Assembly (NCBI GenBank): GCA_023548195.1 | Contig: JAJHZJ010000496.1 | Coordinates: forward strand, 6,558,702-6,622,701 | Reading direction: 5' to 3' | From: Bettongia penicillata ogilbyi | Lineage: Eukaryota; Chordata; Mammalia; Diprotodontia; Potoroidae | Length of the DNA: 64,000 nucleotides | Shown here: positions 22,877 to 33,855 of the stretch, piece after piece | Numbering within the stretch: the stretch's first letter is position 1 | How the letters are laid out: every line of letters starts with the position of its first letter | Notes under the pieces: model-generated | Told to the model about the DNA's origin: nothing | What the model saw: the letters and a program-made list of their open reading frames with translations, nothing else | Database searches by the model: none | Translations under genes and position numbers: made by a program

Positions 22877-23304
22877 GAAGGAAGAAAGAGAGAAAGAAAG
22901 AAAGACAGAAAGAAGACAGAAAGGAAGGAAGGAAGAAAAGAAGGAAGGCAGAAAGGAAGAAAGGAAGGAAGGAAGGAAGGAAGGAAGGAAGGAAGGAAGG
23001 AAGGAAGGAAGGAAGGAAGGAAGGAAGGGAGAAAGAGAGAAAGGAAGAAGGAAGGAAAGAAAGAAAGAAAGAGAGAGAGAGAAAGAGAGAAAGAAAGGAA
23101 GGGAGAAAGAGAGAAAGAAAGGAAGAGAGAAAGAGAGAAAGGAAGAAGGAAGGAAGGAAAGAAAGAAAGAAAGAAAGAGAGAAAGAAAGAAAGAGAGAGA
23201 GAAAGAAAGAGAAAGAGAGAAAGAAAGAGAGAGAAAGAAAGAAAGAAAGAGAGAAAGAGAAAGGAAAGAAAGAAAGAAAGAGAGAAAGAAAGAGAGAAAG
23301 AAAG

Positions 23305-23361
<57 letters not shown>

Positions 23362-23391
23362 GAAGAAAGAAAGAAAGAAAGAAAGAAAGAT
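22877..23391. repeat. 515-bp polypurine tract (GGAA/GAAA/GA)n
   Basis: Only four pyrimidines interrupt it (22906, 22917, 22949 and 23325), leaving about 375 uninterrupted purines at 22950-23324. GGAA units dominate at 22950-23030 and GAAA/GAGA afterwards. All three frames are open on both strands purely because of composition. Confidence 0.95.
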
Positions 23392-23394
23392 AAT

Positions 23395-24120
23395 AGCTAT
23401 ATGGATGGATGGATAGAAAGACAGGCACGTATACATCTATTTAGGTATATGTACTATATATCTTGATATAGACATATTTGTATATATCTATATAGATGTA
23501 TAGATAATTGCCACGTATGGCTGTAGATCTCTATACACATTTAGATATATGGCATATATGCATCTATAGATCTAGATGCCATATATAGGGGATATCTATC
23601 TATCTAATCTATCTATCATGTCTTCTTGTCTATCTACACATACACAGTTTTCACCCAACCTGTCCCATTTGTGTCTTCCCAAATAGGACATTTCAGCTCC
23701 AATCTTCATGCCTTTCCCTCATCTGCCCCATGCCTAAATGATTCGGCATCCCCATCTTGGATAATAGTTATCTATCTAAATAGATATAGATCCATATATG
23801 TCTATGTGGCATATATATATGTATGTGTGTGTATATATGTATACACATATACATATATATCTATACTATGAATAATATATATGCGAATATATATGTGTGA
23901 TGCACAAGTCTTCATCACCAACCTTATCATCAACACTGTTTTTACCTAAATAAAAAATGTATATATATCATTTATAGAATATGTAGGATACATACACATA
24001 TAGCATACACATGTGTACACACATATATGTGCACAATATGTATAGATATGTATCTATAGGTACCAAATGGTATATATAGATCTGTGTCTATATATCTATA
24101 GATTTGGAGAGAGATAGAGA
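23395..24120. repeat. TA/TATC/CA-rich low-complexity cluster
   Basis: Alternates GGAT, TATA, GATA/TATC (23590-23625), TATGTG and ACACAT units with short unique inserts near 23640-23760 and 23895-23955. Confidence 0.85.
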
Positions 24121-25285
24121 AAGATACACAAGCCATTTCTAGGGTCTAGGGAAACCAATGAAACACTTCCTTTCTTCAAGGGACTTGCATGCACTTTCTG
24201 TATTAGACTTCTTGGGTTAAAAAAAAAACAGCATGAAATTTGACACAATAGTAATTGTTAGAGTAATGGATTTGGATTTGATATGAATATTGCCCAAAGC
24301 CAAAGTAATACACCCAGCTACTGAAATAAACATGAATAAATTTCTTTCCTGGGCTTTGTCATTCTGAAGCAAACACCTTCAAACCCCAAATATAACTTGC
24401 CCCGACTTCTCTTCTTATTGGATCTTTGTGATTATGGAACTATGGAAGAAACAAAGGCAAGAGGAATAAACTATTGTACCTTCTGTCTAAGTGTATAGGG
24501 CTCTAGAGGCTTTTAATAGCCACCTCTAAATCAATTGTACTGATACTTTCACTATGAAATCAGAAGCAGCATCTGAAAAATGGAAAAGTTCCATTGTCAA
24601 ATCCATATTACTCCTCACTTTTTATATTCCATCAGAACCTGCGGAATATTTGGACACATTTTTATTAAGCTCTCCCTCTGTGGATCTTATGGAACTATGA
24701 ATAAGGCAATTTTTTTACATGTATAACTCAGTAAGCAAGGTGTGCCCACATCCTTTTTGTAACAGTTTGCTTCTCTAGATGATTCCCTAGTTCTTTGCAA
24801 AATCCTTATTTTGTTAAAGTATTGAAAAGATACCAAGGATAAATGTACATTGGCACTTATCCATTATCCTAGGGCAGATACCTGATTCTGTAGCTGAAAA
24901 AAAAAAAGAATCCTTGTGCACAAAAATAAAAGGGCTTTAAGAAGCATGTCCACTCTTCATCAAGCTTTTTGGGTACAATTTATGAAATTAACTCATGTAG
25001 ATCAGGACATGGTACTCAGTGATTTTAAAAGATTTGAAATTGGCATTAATATTCCTTTTTGGCATATAGATGGTACCTTAGGAAACTAGTAGAGATTTAC
25101 TCCTTTACAATGAAGACTTCACTGAAGGTTTCTCTGCCTAGATTTCAGTACTCAAATGAGCTGCAGTGAACCCTAAGGGTAGTTCATCCCCTGGTATTAT
25201 AACCTTCCTGGACCAGTTGTGATCACAAAAAGCTTATCATCTTTTGACCAACACCTCAACTAGAACTTGAGCTGGTCTCCAAAAA
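24121..25285. other. Repeat-poor unique sequence
   Basis: Over 1.1 kb with little recognisable repeat; no open frame longer than about 60 residues and no splice-flanked candidate exon. Confidence 0.4.
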
Positions 25286-25289
25286 CTGT

Positions 25290-25501
25290 ACCATCCAGTC
25301 AGATTGGCCTTTGTTGGTCCTTGTATGTGACATTCCTTCTTCCCATGCCTTTGTACAGGATGTCCCACCTCACGTATGGCTCTGAAAATATCCTAACTTT
25401 TCAAGGCTCATCTCCAGTGCCTTGACTGACATGAGGTATTTCCTGATGTTCTCCCTGCCACCCTCCAAGTTGTTAGTGTAGCTTTCTCCATTCCATTATT
25501 A

Positions 25502-25503
<2 letters not shown>
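25290..25503 (+). repeat. L2-clade LINE, ORF end and 3' UTR
   Basis: CCTTTGTACAGGATGTCCCA, CAAGGCTCATCTCCAGTGCC and GAGGTATTTCCTGATGTTCT follow the same order as the L2-clade copy at 49095-49460. Confidence 0.55.

Positions 25504-25541
<38 letters not shown>
25504..25541. repeat. (CA)19 microsatellite
   Basis: Perfect dinucleotide run, likely polymorphic. Confidence 0.98.
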
Positions 25542-25543
<2 letters not shown>

Positions 25544-25779
25544 CTACACGTGGATGTTGGCAAATGCTGCAAACCAGTACTTGATTTTTTGATTTGTTTA
25601 CTGTCTCTAGACAGTGATGGAGAAAATAGTGCAGATTAATCTTAGAAGTGTATCATGTATACCCCCTCTCCCTAAGAGCTGGTTGTTAAATATTTAGCAG
25701 CAAACCCTAGAACCCAGGTCTTCTGACCCCAGAGGCAGAGTTTTTTCATTGTGCTAAACTGATATAAGCTCCCTGGGCA

Positions 25780-26010
25780 ACTAGATGGCACAGTGGATAG
25801 AATGCTGGGTCTATAGTCAGGAAGACTCCTCTCTCTGAGTTCAAATCTGGCCTCAGACACTTATTAGCTCTGTGACCCTGAGCAAGTCACTGAACCCTGT
25901 TTGCCTCAGTTGCCTCTTCTTTAAAACGAACTGGACAAGAAAATGGCAAAACACTCTAGGATTCTTGCCAAGAAAACCTCACATGGAGTCACGGAGAGAC
26001 AGACATGATG
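25780..26010 (+). repeat. MAR1-type SINE, near full length
   Basis: GGGCAACTAGATGGCACAGT head, GGCCTCAGACACTTATTAGC CORE and a tail with TTGCCAAGAAAACCTCACAT and GGAGTCACGGAGAGACAGAC. Confidence 0.9.
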
Positions 26011-26027
26011 GACAATGATTGATCAAC

Positions 26028-26165
26028 ATCCATCCATCCATCCATCGTCTATGTGTGTATGTGTATGCATGTGTATATGTATATAGTTATCTGCATATTT
26101 ATATGCATGTATATATGTATATATGTATTATAGCAACATATAGTTATAGTTACAGTTATAGATCT
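26028..26165. repeat. CATC then TG/TA simple repeats
   Basis: (CATC)5 followed by degenerate TATGTG/TATATG and TTATAG units. Confidence 0.85.
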
Positions 26166-26369
26166 ACAGCCTCTTCCACAAGAGTATATGTATAACTCTA
26201 TATTAAATTAATACATTACTCTTTGGATTCTAATTAGTCTTGATTTGAGAATATGTTTGGTTGCCTTAGAACTACAGGACTAAGAGACCATTAAAGACTT
26301 TAATGAGTCCATCCTTTTAGGTTGTAGCACTGCTGTCCAGTAAGGCCTTGGTTTACCCATCTGTTCTAT

Positions 26370-26610
26370 GAGGGGTTTGGAAGAAGAAAACTGGTCCCAT
26401 TCCCCTATAAAATTGCAAACCCTTCAAAATTTAGCATCCACCAAACCTGCCTCAGGGATGATCACTCTCTACCTCCTAAATTACATTGAATTTATTTACT
26501 TCTGTAACTGCTATAAGCTATTTGAAGGCAGAGATGGTTTTATTCTCTTGTTTTTGTATATATCCACATCTTGCATGTAAGACTTTTAAGAAATGGCTGT
26601 TAAATTGAAC
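26370..26610 (+). repeat. L2-type 3' end
   Basis: TAAGCTATTTGAAGGCAGAG and TTAAATTGAACTGA are the L2 3' landmarks; only the right half is convincing. Confidence 0.45.
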
Positions 26611-26689
26611 TGAGGAAAATTAATTGGCTAATCTTTTAATGGATTCCAACTATAAATACTATGTTTTACTGTTCTGTTCTCTGCATGGT

Positions 26690-26835
26690 GGCACTTTGAC
26701 TTCAAAGGCTGTATTCTGTTTAGGATTTTTAGAATGTAAATACTTTGAAGGCAGACCATTGTCATTGTGTCAGTTACCTAACTCACACCATGCCTGGCAC
26801 ATAGTAGGCATTCAGTAAGTGTTTGTTGGCTGACT
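26690..26835 (+). repeat. L2-type 3' end
   Basis: ATACTTTGAAGGCAGACCAT, CATGCCTGGCACATAGTAGG and AGTGTTTGTTGGCTGACTGA are clear. Confidence 0.7.
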
Positions 26836-27800
26836 GACTAAACTATTTAGAAAACATCCAACGTTTGGGAAGAATTTTAAGACTGATCACTACTGACAAA
26901 CACTATGAGCTAAAGATCTAGGATTATCCTGTGATCCAGCTTTTTTTCAAGCAGCAAAAACAGAAACAAGTAAAATGTTAGTTTATAAGGAACTTAAAAG
27001 AATGAATGGAAATTGATTTCCTTGTTCACGATGTTTTCTTGGCTGACTTTGTAGTTTAATCACAGTGGTTGGAAGCTTGGCAGAATTGATGAACCTCTAC
27101 CACAAGATGGTAAAGGCATAGTGATTACAGTCAACACATTTATATTCAGGAAGACAGGAAACCTGGTTAACCCCATGTGAACCATTACTGAAAGCTAATC
27201 TTGTAAAGTCCATTCGTGTAATATGGTCAATAATATTGCCTTTATCTTTATTCCCCTGAGATAAACTGAGGGAGTGATGGAATGCTCCCATTGGCTAACT
27301 GGAGCCCACACATAGTAAAATATTAGACAACAGCCATATGGTCTAGAACTATTTAGCTTTGTTTTTATTTACTCAAAGTCAATTATACCAAATCCCCCAA
27401 AGGGGAAAATACACTCAGGGGAGTCATTTTCCTGAAAGAATATTGCTTTGAAAATGTAGGAAAGCATTTGACCTTCGTTCTTTGGTTCTCAGTCTATCTC
27501 TGTAACATTACATAGTGCCACTATATTGCTACCATGTTGTTTTTTAAAATTTTGAGTTGTAATTGTAAAGCATTCTTGATGTAGCTTGACCAAAGTGTAT
27601 AAATCCCTTTTTGCCACCTTAGGGAACATTGTTATCTCGTACAACTCCATATACATAGAGATATAGAGCATTCATTTTTTTCACAGATATTTTTTGGTAC
27701 TTTCCCTCATGACCACAACTGAATCATTTTCAAAGGCAATAAAGCTGATTTCTTGACCTCCACTCATCTCTTTCCTTTCCCATGATTCCTAGGCACTTTG
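26836..27800. other. Unique sequence, no feature
   Basis: No repeat recognised in nearly 1 kb and no supported coding frame. Confidence 0.4.
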
Positions 27801-27807
27801 CCAAAAT

Positions 27808-28085
27808 TACTACTGCTTGTTCTTCATTTTTGAAGAGGACCCTGACATCAGAGAGGTGATGACATAATATGCAAGTGAATTGGATTTTAGTGAGGGAGGG
27901 CAGTGCAAAGTCACCAGTTTCACTTTCTCCTCTGTAGCCCTCTGAGTCCAGTGGCCACATACGGATCAAGACAGCTACAGAGAGATGGCCTGGAATGCAG
28001 TGCCTTTTCAAACCAAGACCTGTCCTTCACAGGTCTCAGTTTGAGGCAGTGCCCATTCAGTGATTCCCTTAATAGGGAAAAAAAA
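27808..28085 (-). repeat. SINE/LINE 3' module, antisense
   Basis: The left part (TTTGAAGAGGACCCTGACAT, GAGGGAGGGCAGTGCAAAGT) is the inverse of the 3' module of the SINE at 6159-6469. To the right it continues into a different, longer head (AGGTCTCAGTTTGAGGCAGT) that the 6-kb element does not have. Confidence 0.65.
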
Positions 28086-28234
28086 AAATGAGGCAAAGAA
28101 CAGTGTCTTCAAAAAAATAGATCTGGGAGGGGAAGACCCTCAGGGCTTCTGGTAAAAACAGAAACAACTGTTATTTACATTCATTCTGAGCCAACTAGGG
28201 CCCAAATAGTGATATTAATTCTAAAACTTCACCA

Positions 28235-28820
28235 CTTAAATCCTGTCAATGCTTTCTCATTGCTTTTCAAAAAGAGGATAGATTCCTTAGAGTGACATAC
28301 AAGGCCTTCCACAAACTAGACCTATGTTACATTTCCAGCTTTAGGTCCCTGAGCTTATGTTCCATCAAATGGTGTTTTTATAAGTCTTGGGCCAGAAGGG
28401 AGGAAGGTGGAAGAAACGGAAGAAAGGAAGGAACATAAGAAGAAAGGAAGGAAGGAAGGAAGACCTTGCTTACGTGAAATCTATTTATTAAAATCCTTGC
28501 ACATATCTTGCCTATTCATTCTTGTTCCCTGCCCTGTGTTGCCTTCATCAGAAATGCTTTTTCTCCTCATGTATTGCCCCATTTCAGCCTATTAAAATCT
28601 TATTCATCATCCCAGTCCACTCCAAAGCCTTCCTTTTCTCTGCAGCTTTTTAATCACTACCACCAGCAGTTGTTTTCCACTCCTTCACAGTAGCACGGGG
28701 GCCCTAGGATTCTTATTGCATTCACTGTATACTGCCCTGTGCCTTAGCTTGCTTATTTCCCTGTAGAATTACAATCTGTGAGGGAGGGCAGGGAGTGTCT
28801 TACATTGCTATTGGAAAGGA
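28235..28820 (+). repeat. L2-clade LINE, RT end and 3' UTR, interrupted by (GGAA)n
   Basis: GACATACAAGGCCTTCCACA corresponds to the RT C-terminal KALHNL-type region. After the simple repeat at 28394-28463 the 3' part resumes, ending in CAATCTGTGAGGGAGGGCAG. Confidence 0.6.
28394..28463. repeat. GGAA/GAAA simple repeat
   Basis: Degenerate purine tetramers inside the L2-clade copy. Confidence 0.85.
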
Positions 28821-28884
28821 GGGGGATAAAGTTATAGCTCAAATCATTTTGATCCTGTTGATATGATAGAATTCCCTAGGTTTT

Positions 28885-28962
28885 TGGTTTTGTTTTTGGT
28901 TTTTTTTTTTGGTGTTGTTATTGTGGTGTTTGTTATTTTTTTTTTTTTGGGGGGGGGGTTGG
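28885..28962. repeat. T-rich and G-run low complexity
   Basis: Runs of T with isolated G, then T10 followed directly by a G10 run near 28949-28959. The homopolymer junction is prone to sequencing error. Confidence 0.75.
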
Positions 28963-29159
28963 AAAGTTCAGAGGTGACCAAACAGATAACTTTGTGTTTT
29001 GTTTTGATTTCCAAAAAAAATCCCTTGGCAAAGGCATAGAATGACCTGGTAAAGGGGTAGGGGGTATCAGTCAAAACCTCTGGTAGAAGTGGGATTTCAG
29101 CTGAGTTGGATGGGGGTTTGCCCCTAACGAAGAGGAGAGAAATAACGATAATCATATCA

Positions 29160-29375
29160 ACCAGCATCATAATAGAGTTATTTAAGTTTGCTAAGCACTT
29201 GGTAAATATTACCTCATTTTATCCTCCCTACCACCTTGGGAGGTAGGTGCTATTACTACTGATGTTTTCTGGATGAGGAGATTTAGGCAGACCCAGGGAT
29301 TTGCCCAGGGACCCAGGCTCTGGTAGGAAGTGTTTGAGCTTGGATTTGAACTCACGACTAACTTGACTCAGGCCC
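29160..29375 (-). repeat. MIR SINE, antisense
   Basis: GTAAATATTACCTCATTTTA, GGGAGGTAGGTGCTATTACT and CTTGGATTTGAACTCACGAC form an ordered inverted MIR. Confidence 0.75.
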
Positions 29376-29434
29376 TGTGCTAGCTACTTCAAGGAAGGAA
29401 CTTGTTCCCAGCCTGGATCAGCAGATCAGAGCCT

Positions 29435-29625
29435 TCCAGCTGAAAGGATTTTCAGAGGCAATGTCACCCAATGGTTTTAGTTGATAGTTGGGAAGAGTCA
29501 AGCCAAGAGAGGCTTAGTGGCTAGTCCAGGGTCACCTAGGCACTGACTGACAGCTGTAATCATGAAACTCAGGCTCTTAGACTCCAGATTTAGTGCCCTT
29601 TTGCTACACTACCCAGTTTACCCAT
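29435..29625 (-). repeat. MIR SINE, antisense
   Basis: GAGAGGCTTAGTGGCTAGTC, CAGGGTCACCTAGGCACTGA and CTCTTAGACTCCAGATTTAG are inverted MIR landmarks. Confidence 0.65.
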
Positions 29626-30265
29626 GTCCATGGGCTCATTCCAGGTGAAAGGGACAGCTAGCACATGCAAAGGAAACCTTAATGTCAGAAAGGCAGTGCT
29701 GATGGCCTTTATGAAGTATTATAGTTTACAAAGCACCACATTGATGAAAGGAGCTGAGTGTCAAATTAATTCCTAGGCCTGGGGCTTGGGGGTAGGGAGG
29801 GGCGGAGGGGGTTGCTGTTCTAACCACTGACCTCCCAACTTGCCATAATTACTCCCCAGTGTCTCACTTTCACTGCCATACTTTTGATCTTTAGAGCCAA
29901 ACAAAAGCACAGCTCACCCTGCCCCCAGGCTCTGGCAAAACCATTGGATTAGATTCCAAAGGTTTAGCAGACTTTATTCAGAATCCATTGATGGGCAGTT
30001 CTGGGTGATTTCCTTTCTTCTGCCTAATCCTCACACTGTAGTTTACTTTCCTTGTTGGGAAATTGGTACTTGAGTGAGATTATTTAAATTCCCTGAATGT
30101 GGGCTCTGAATTCTATAGCCCTACTGCCTTAATCCCAGGTCCCAGAACCTTCAGATCAGTCCACAAGCATCCATTGAGTTTACTTAGTTCAGCATACTGT
30201 GTTTTGTACTGATGATTAAAGGAAAGAGGTTGAAAAAAGTTTGTATTCTAATGAGAAAGGGGCAG
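29626..30265. other. Mostly unique sequence
   Basis: A G-rich patch lies at 29785-29812. No feature otherwise. Confidence 0.35.
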
Positions 30266-30445
30266 AAGGGAACAGTCATTTATATAATGCCTCGTATGTG
30301 CCAAAACACCGTGCCAAGCGCTTTATAAATATTATCTTGTTATCTCCATTTTATACTTGAAGAAATTGAGGTAGACAGAAGTTAGGTGACTTCCCAGAAG
30401 ATCACACCACCAGTTAGTGTCTAAGACTGGATTTGAACTCACATG
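30265..30445 (-). repeat. MIR SINE, antisense
   Basis: GCCAAGCGCTTTATAAATAT, ATTATCTTGTTATCTCCATT and CTGGATTTGAACTCACATGT are in inverted order. Confidence 0.7.
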
Positions 30446-30449
30446 TGGA

Positions 30450-30585
30450 AGGTAGGTGATATTGTTATCCCCATTTTATAGGTGAGCCAACTGAGACTTA
30501 CCCTTTCTCGGAGTCACACAGATAATTTTCCAGACTCCAGGTCCATCTCTCTTTCAATGGTGCTACTTAGCAAACATCATGCCAA
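30450..30585 (-). repeat. Second MIR, antisense, adjacent
   Basis: GTTATCCCCATTTTATAGGT, GGAGTCACACAGATAATTTT and GACTCCAGGTCCATCTCTCT. It abuts the previous copy in the same orientation. Confidence 0.6.
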
Positions 30586-31025
30586 AGAATGCATCCGGTG
30601 CCTTACACTTAACAAATGGTTATATAATAAAATGGAGGGTAGAGAGGGAAACATGGAATTGGTAAATTTCTTTGTTTGCAATTAATCTCTTCCTTGCTGG
30701 CAATTCTAGAAAATCATTTTTCAAACAGAAAAGGCTGGCATGTTAATTTTGTATTTTTTGTACTCCCACCTGGAAGTACTGGTTGTGTTTTGGAGGGAGG
30801 AAAGGGGGAGTGGGGAAAGGATGCAGTTTAGGAAGAATTGCAAAGCATTCTGCAGAGAGCACTCAGGGTGGTGAGAGGCCTTGAGTCCTTGACATAAAAA
30901 AAGTTACCTTGCATATATTTTATGGATATACGCATGTATGTATGTACATATGTATGTGTGTATTATTTTAAATGTTTTTCAAACCTTGGGGCCCAGTGTA
31001 AATGTTGTCTAGTATTATTGTGTTT
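30586..31025. other. Unique sequence with short TATG repeat
   Basis: A degenerate TATG/TATA patch sits at 30915-30965. Nothing else recognised. Confidence 0.4.
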
Positions 31026-31029
31026 TCTA

Positions 31030-31160
31030 CAAGTGCCTTTTATCTTCTTCCTGGAACTGAATCTCTGTAGTAAATACTGTTGAATTTTTGGCTTTGTATC
31101 ACTAGCACCTAGTAACCTGGAATATGGTAAGCACTTAATGAAAGTTTGCCGACTGAGTGA
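31030..31160 (+). repeat. L2-type 3' end
   Basis: TTGTATCACTAGCACCTAGT then AAGCACTTAATGAAAGTTTG. Confidence 0.6.
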
Positions 31161-31164
31161 TTCA

Positions 31165-31285
31165 TGAACATGATGGTTGTCTTCAAGTATTGGATCAGCT
31201 GTCTTGTAAAAGAGGGATTATTTTACTTTATTTGACCTCAGACAGTAGAACAATGGATAAAAATTGCTGAGAAAAATGACATAGG
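31165..31285 (+). repeat. CR1/L3-type fragment
   Basis: GATGGTTGTCTTCAAGTATT, AAAAGAGGGATTATTTTACT and CCTCAGACAGTAGAACAATG match a stretch just 5' of that seen at 22475-22690. Confidence 0.55.
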
Positions 31286-31314
31286 GAAGGGAATGGGGTT
31301 ATAAAATGACTGAC

Positions 31315-31400
31315 TTTTTATTTATTTTTTAATTTAATTTTTTTAAACTTTTTAAATTTAAATTTAAATTTTTTAAAAATTTTAACTCTTAATTGTAAAA
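31315..31400. repeat. T/A-only low-complexity block
   Basis: Nearly pure A and T with AAATTTAAATTTAAATT palindromic units. Confidence 0.85.
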
Positions 31401-32190
31401 GTTATTAAATGTATAGAAAAGGCCAAACTGGTTCTTGAGGCAAGACATCAGTAGTCAGAACTGTGGAATGACAGAACTAGTCTGATGTCTTGAGCCTATT
31501 TTACTAGAAGATGGTGGTGCAATTAATAGAAATAAGAAAGTTGGCAGGGAGGTGCAGGAACCAGTTCATAATGGGTTTCAATTTTCAGCACAAGCAATAT
31601 TTACACTTAGGGAATTGGCCAACGCTACAACTCAAGTCTTGAGCTATTGTTTATTGATTATCTGCACTTAAGAAAGTGATAAAGAAAATGTTAAAGATAA
31701 TGCAGATTAGTAAAAGTATATCCTATGGGCCTTTTTTTCCTGGAGAGCCAGTTGTTAAACATTTACCAGCATAACCCTGGAAAGGTCTAAATTTATAGGA
31801 GGAGATGAGTTCACATTTGGGGGACATGTTGATTTTTAACTACTAGAAGAATATTCAAAAGGTAGCTAGAGATGCAGATGTGGAGCTCAGTGAAGAAAAA
31901 GGCTGAGGCTGAGAAAGGGCTCCATCTGTAGCTCCAGACGCAAGCATAGGTATAACCCTTTAAATATTTCTATGCAACAATATGCATTTGCATGAATATT
32001 GAATACATCATATGTGCATTCATGTCTTTGTGTGTGTACGTACATAAAAGGTGTATTAAAAGATACCTACAGGAACAAGTTGTGGACTTCCAGGACACTC
32101 AATTGTAATAGAATGGGATTGGATGAATCTTAGGATGAAGGCTAGAAGGGATCTTAAAGACCATTGATTTCAGTGCCCTCACAGATGAGG
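31401..32190. other. Unique sequence, no feature
   Basis: No repeat or coding frame recognised. Confidence 0.35.
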
Positions 32191-32194
32191 TAAT

Positions 32195-32405
32195 TGAAGC
32201 TCAACTGGGCAGCTAGGTGGTATAGTGTACTATATCTAGTACAAATCTGCCCTCAGTCACTTACTAGCTGTGTGAGCCTGGGTAAGTCACTTAACTCAGT
32301 TTCTTCAAATCAGCTGGAGAAGGAAATGGCGAACCACTTCATTTTCTCTTCCAAGAAAATCCCAAATGCAATCGTGAAGAGTTGGACACAAGTGAAAAAG
32401 GCAAA
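32195..32405 (+). repeat. MAR1-type SINE
   Basis: GGGCAGCTAGGTGGTATAGT head, CACTTACTAGCTGTGTGAGC CORE and GGAAATGGCGAACCACTTCA tail; internal deletion shortens it. Confidence 0.85.
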
Positions 32406-32569
32406 AACTGAAGCCCAGATGTGTTACGTAGCTGGTAAAACAAAAGACTTCCTACCCCTAGCCCTACATCCTTTCCATAACTTTACTGGCTCTGGTCTTG
32501 TCTACCCTGGGCTTGTATATCGTAAAATGACATGGGGTAGGCTCAGTTGAGATGAAGTAGATCATGGGG

Positions 32570-32735
32570 TCAAGGGACCTTAGATGCAATCTGACACAAT
32601 GCACCCATTTTATAGGTAAGGGAAATGAGGTCTAGGGAGGTTAAGTATTTGTCCAAGGTCATATGAATAATCAGCATCAGAGGTGGAATTTAAACCCAGG
32701 TCCTCTGGTACCAGAATCATTCTGTTGTATTAGAA
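32570..32735 (-). repeat. MIR SINE, antisense
   Basis: CACCCATTTTATAGGTAAGG, TTTGTCCAAGGTCATATGAA and TTTAAACCCAGGTCCTCTGG. Confidence 0.7.
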
Positions 32736-33082
32736 TGGAATTGGGATGGCATGGAAAGGATGAAATGAAAACATAATGCAAAATTTGCAATTCAATAAAC
32801 ATTTATTAAGCACCAATCTTATGCAGAGTTGATTCTTTAAAGTCATCATTTAGCATCAGGAAAACATATAAATAAACATCCAATTGTTGGATGTTGAGAA
32901 TACTATTCTAGCACACACACATACACACACACCATTTGGTGAACTTAGCACTTCAGTATCATCTTCAGATTTGCTGTTTACTATGTGAATTGAAACCATG
33001 ACAACTGCATTTGAAGGCATTAGTTTAGATTTCTTAATTTTTTTAGATGCTCTATGTGTATGTATATAAGGGAGAGGAGAAT

Positions 33083-33109
33083 GAGAGGGAAGAGGAGGAA
33101 GAAAAGGAG

Positions 33110-33187
<78 letters not shown>

Positions 33188-33355
33188 GAAGAGAAGAGAA
33201 GAGAAGAGAACAGAAAGGGGGGAGAAGAGAAGAGAAGAGAAGAGAAGAGAAGAGAAGAGAAGAGAAGAGAAGAGAAGAGAAGAGAAGAGAAGAGAAGAGA
33301 AGAGAAGAGAAGAGAGAGAAGAGAAAGGGGGGAGAAGAGAGGAGAGAAAAAAAGA
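33083..33355. repeat. Polypurine tract (GGA)n(AG)n(AGAGA)n
   Basis: Purines only, apart from one C at 33211. An (AG) run of about 34 units at 33115-33182 is followed by a pentamer AGAGA array at about 33215-33310. The open frames on both strands here are compositional. Confidence 0.95.
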
Positions 33356-33630
33356 TACTTTAAAAAATAAACTAAAAAAATTGAGATGCAAATTCACAGT
33401 AAAAGAACTTGAACAACCTAGAAAGCTATTCTTTTCTTTGACTGTGGATTGAACTGGTGGGGGCTTAGCAGTCACTCTCTTAGGGATGTCAGTTGTGTAT
33501 GTTATCATCCTAGCCCAGCACCAGATACACTCTAAAGATGCTTGACGGTGAGAAGCACTTTGCCTGAGATATACTCATCATCATTTTGAGCAATAAGAGC
33601 TGTCAATACCCTTTTCTTGCCTTGTTGCAG

Positions 33631-33742
33631 GTATATTAAATATGACAGAGCTCTTGAAAAGGAAGAAGAAAAGCCAGCAATAAATTGGGTAATTGCACGA
33701 GTAGAGTTAAAAGCCCATGCGACTCCAAACTGCATCTTACTT
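33631..33742 (+). CDS. Possible internal exon, unidentified
   Basis: A pyrimidine tract and CAG acceptor (CTTTTCTTGCCTTGTTGCAG, 33611-33630) precede an open stretch, and a GTAAGA donor follows at 33743. The 112-bp exon would start with one base completing a codon and then hold 37 sense codons ending in phase 0. The frame reads YIKYDRALEKEEEKPAINW and continues without a stop. An alternative donor (GTAATT) lies right after the TGG codon at 33686-33688. I do not recognise the protein. Acceptor-donor pairs this good also occur by chance in 64 kb, and no second exon was found to join it. A MIR begins about 13 bp downstream. Confidence 0.2.
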
Positions 33743-33754
33743 GTAAGATCCCAA

Positions 33755-33855
33755 ATGCTACAGCATGGAAAGGTGGAAAGAGCACCTTGGAGTTTGTGCC
33801 CTCATGAAATGTGTTACCATAGGCAAGTCACTTAAAATCCATGAGCCCCAAACAA
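33755..33855 (+). repeat. MIR SINE 5' half
   Basis: ACAGCATGGAAAGGTGGAAA, GAGCACCTTGGAGTTTGTGC and ATAGGCAAGTCACTTAAAAT. Confidence 0.6.

Noticed and set aside
22804..23466. Long open frames on both strands (up to 210 residues, Phe/Leu/Ser or Lys/Glu/Arg rich)
   Set aside because: They come entirely from the purine tract, where all frames are open; no gene support.
29785..29812. G-rich patch as a possible CpG-island promoter
   Set aside because: Too short and with almost no CpG.
33020..33508. Ser/Leu-rich and Arg/Glu-rich frames
   Set aside because: By-products of the AG/AGAGA tract.
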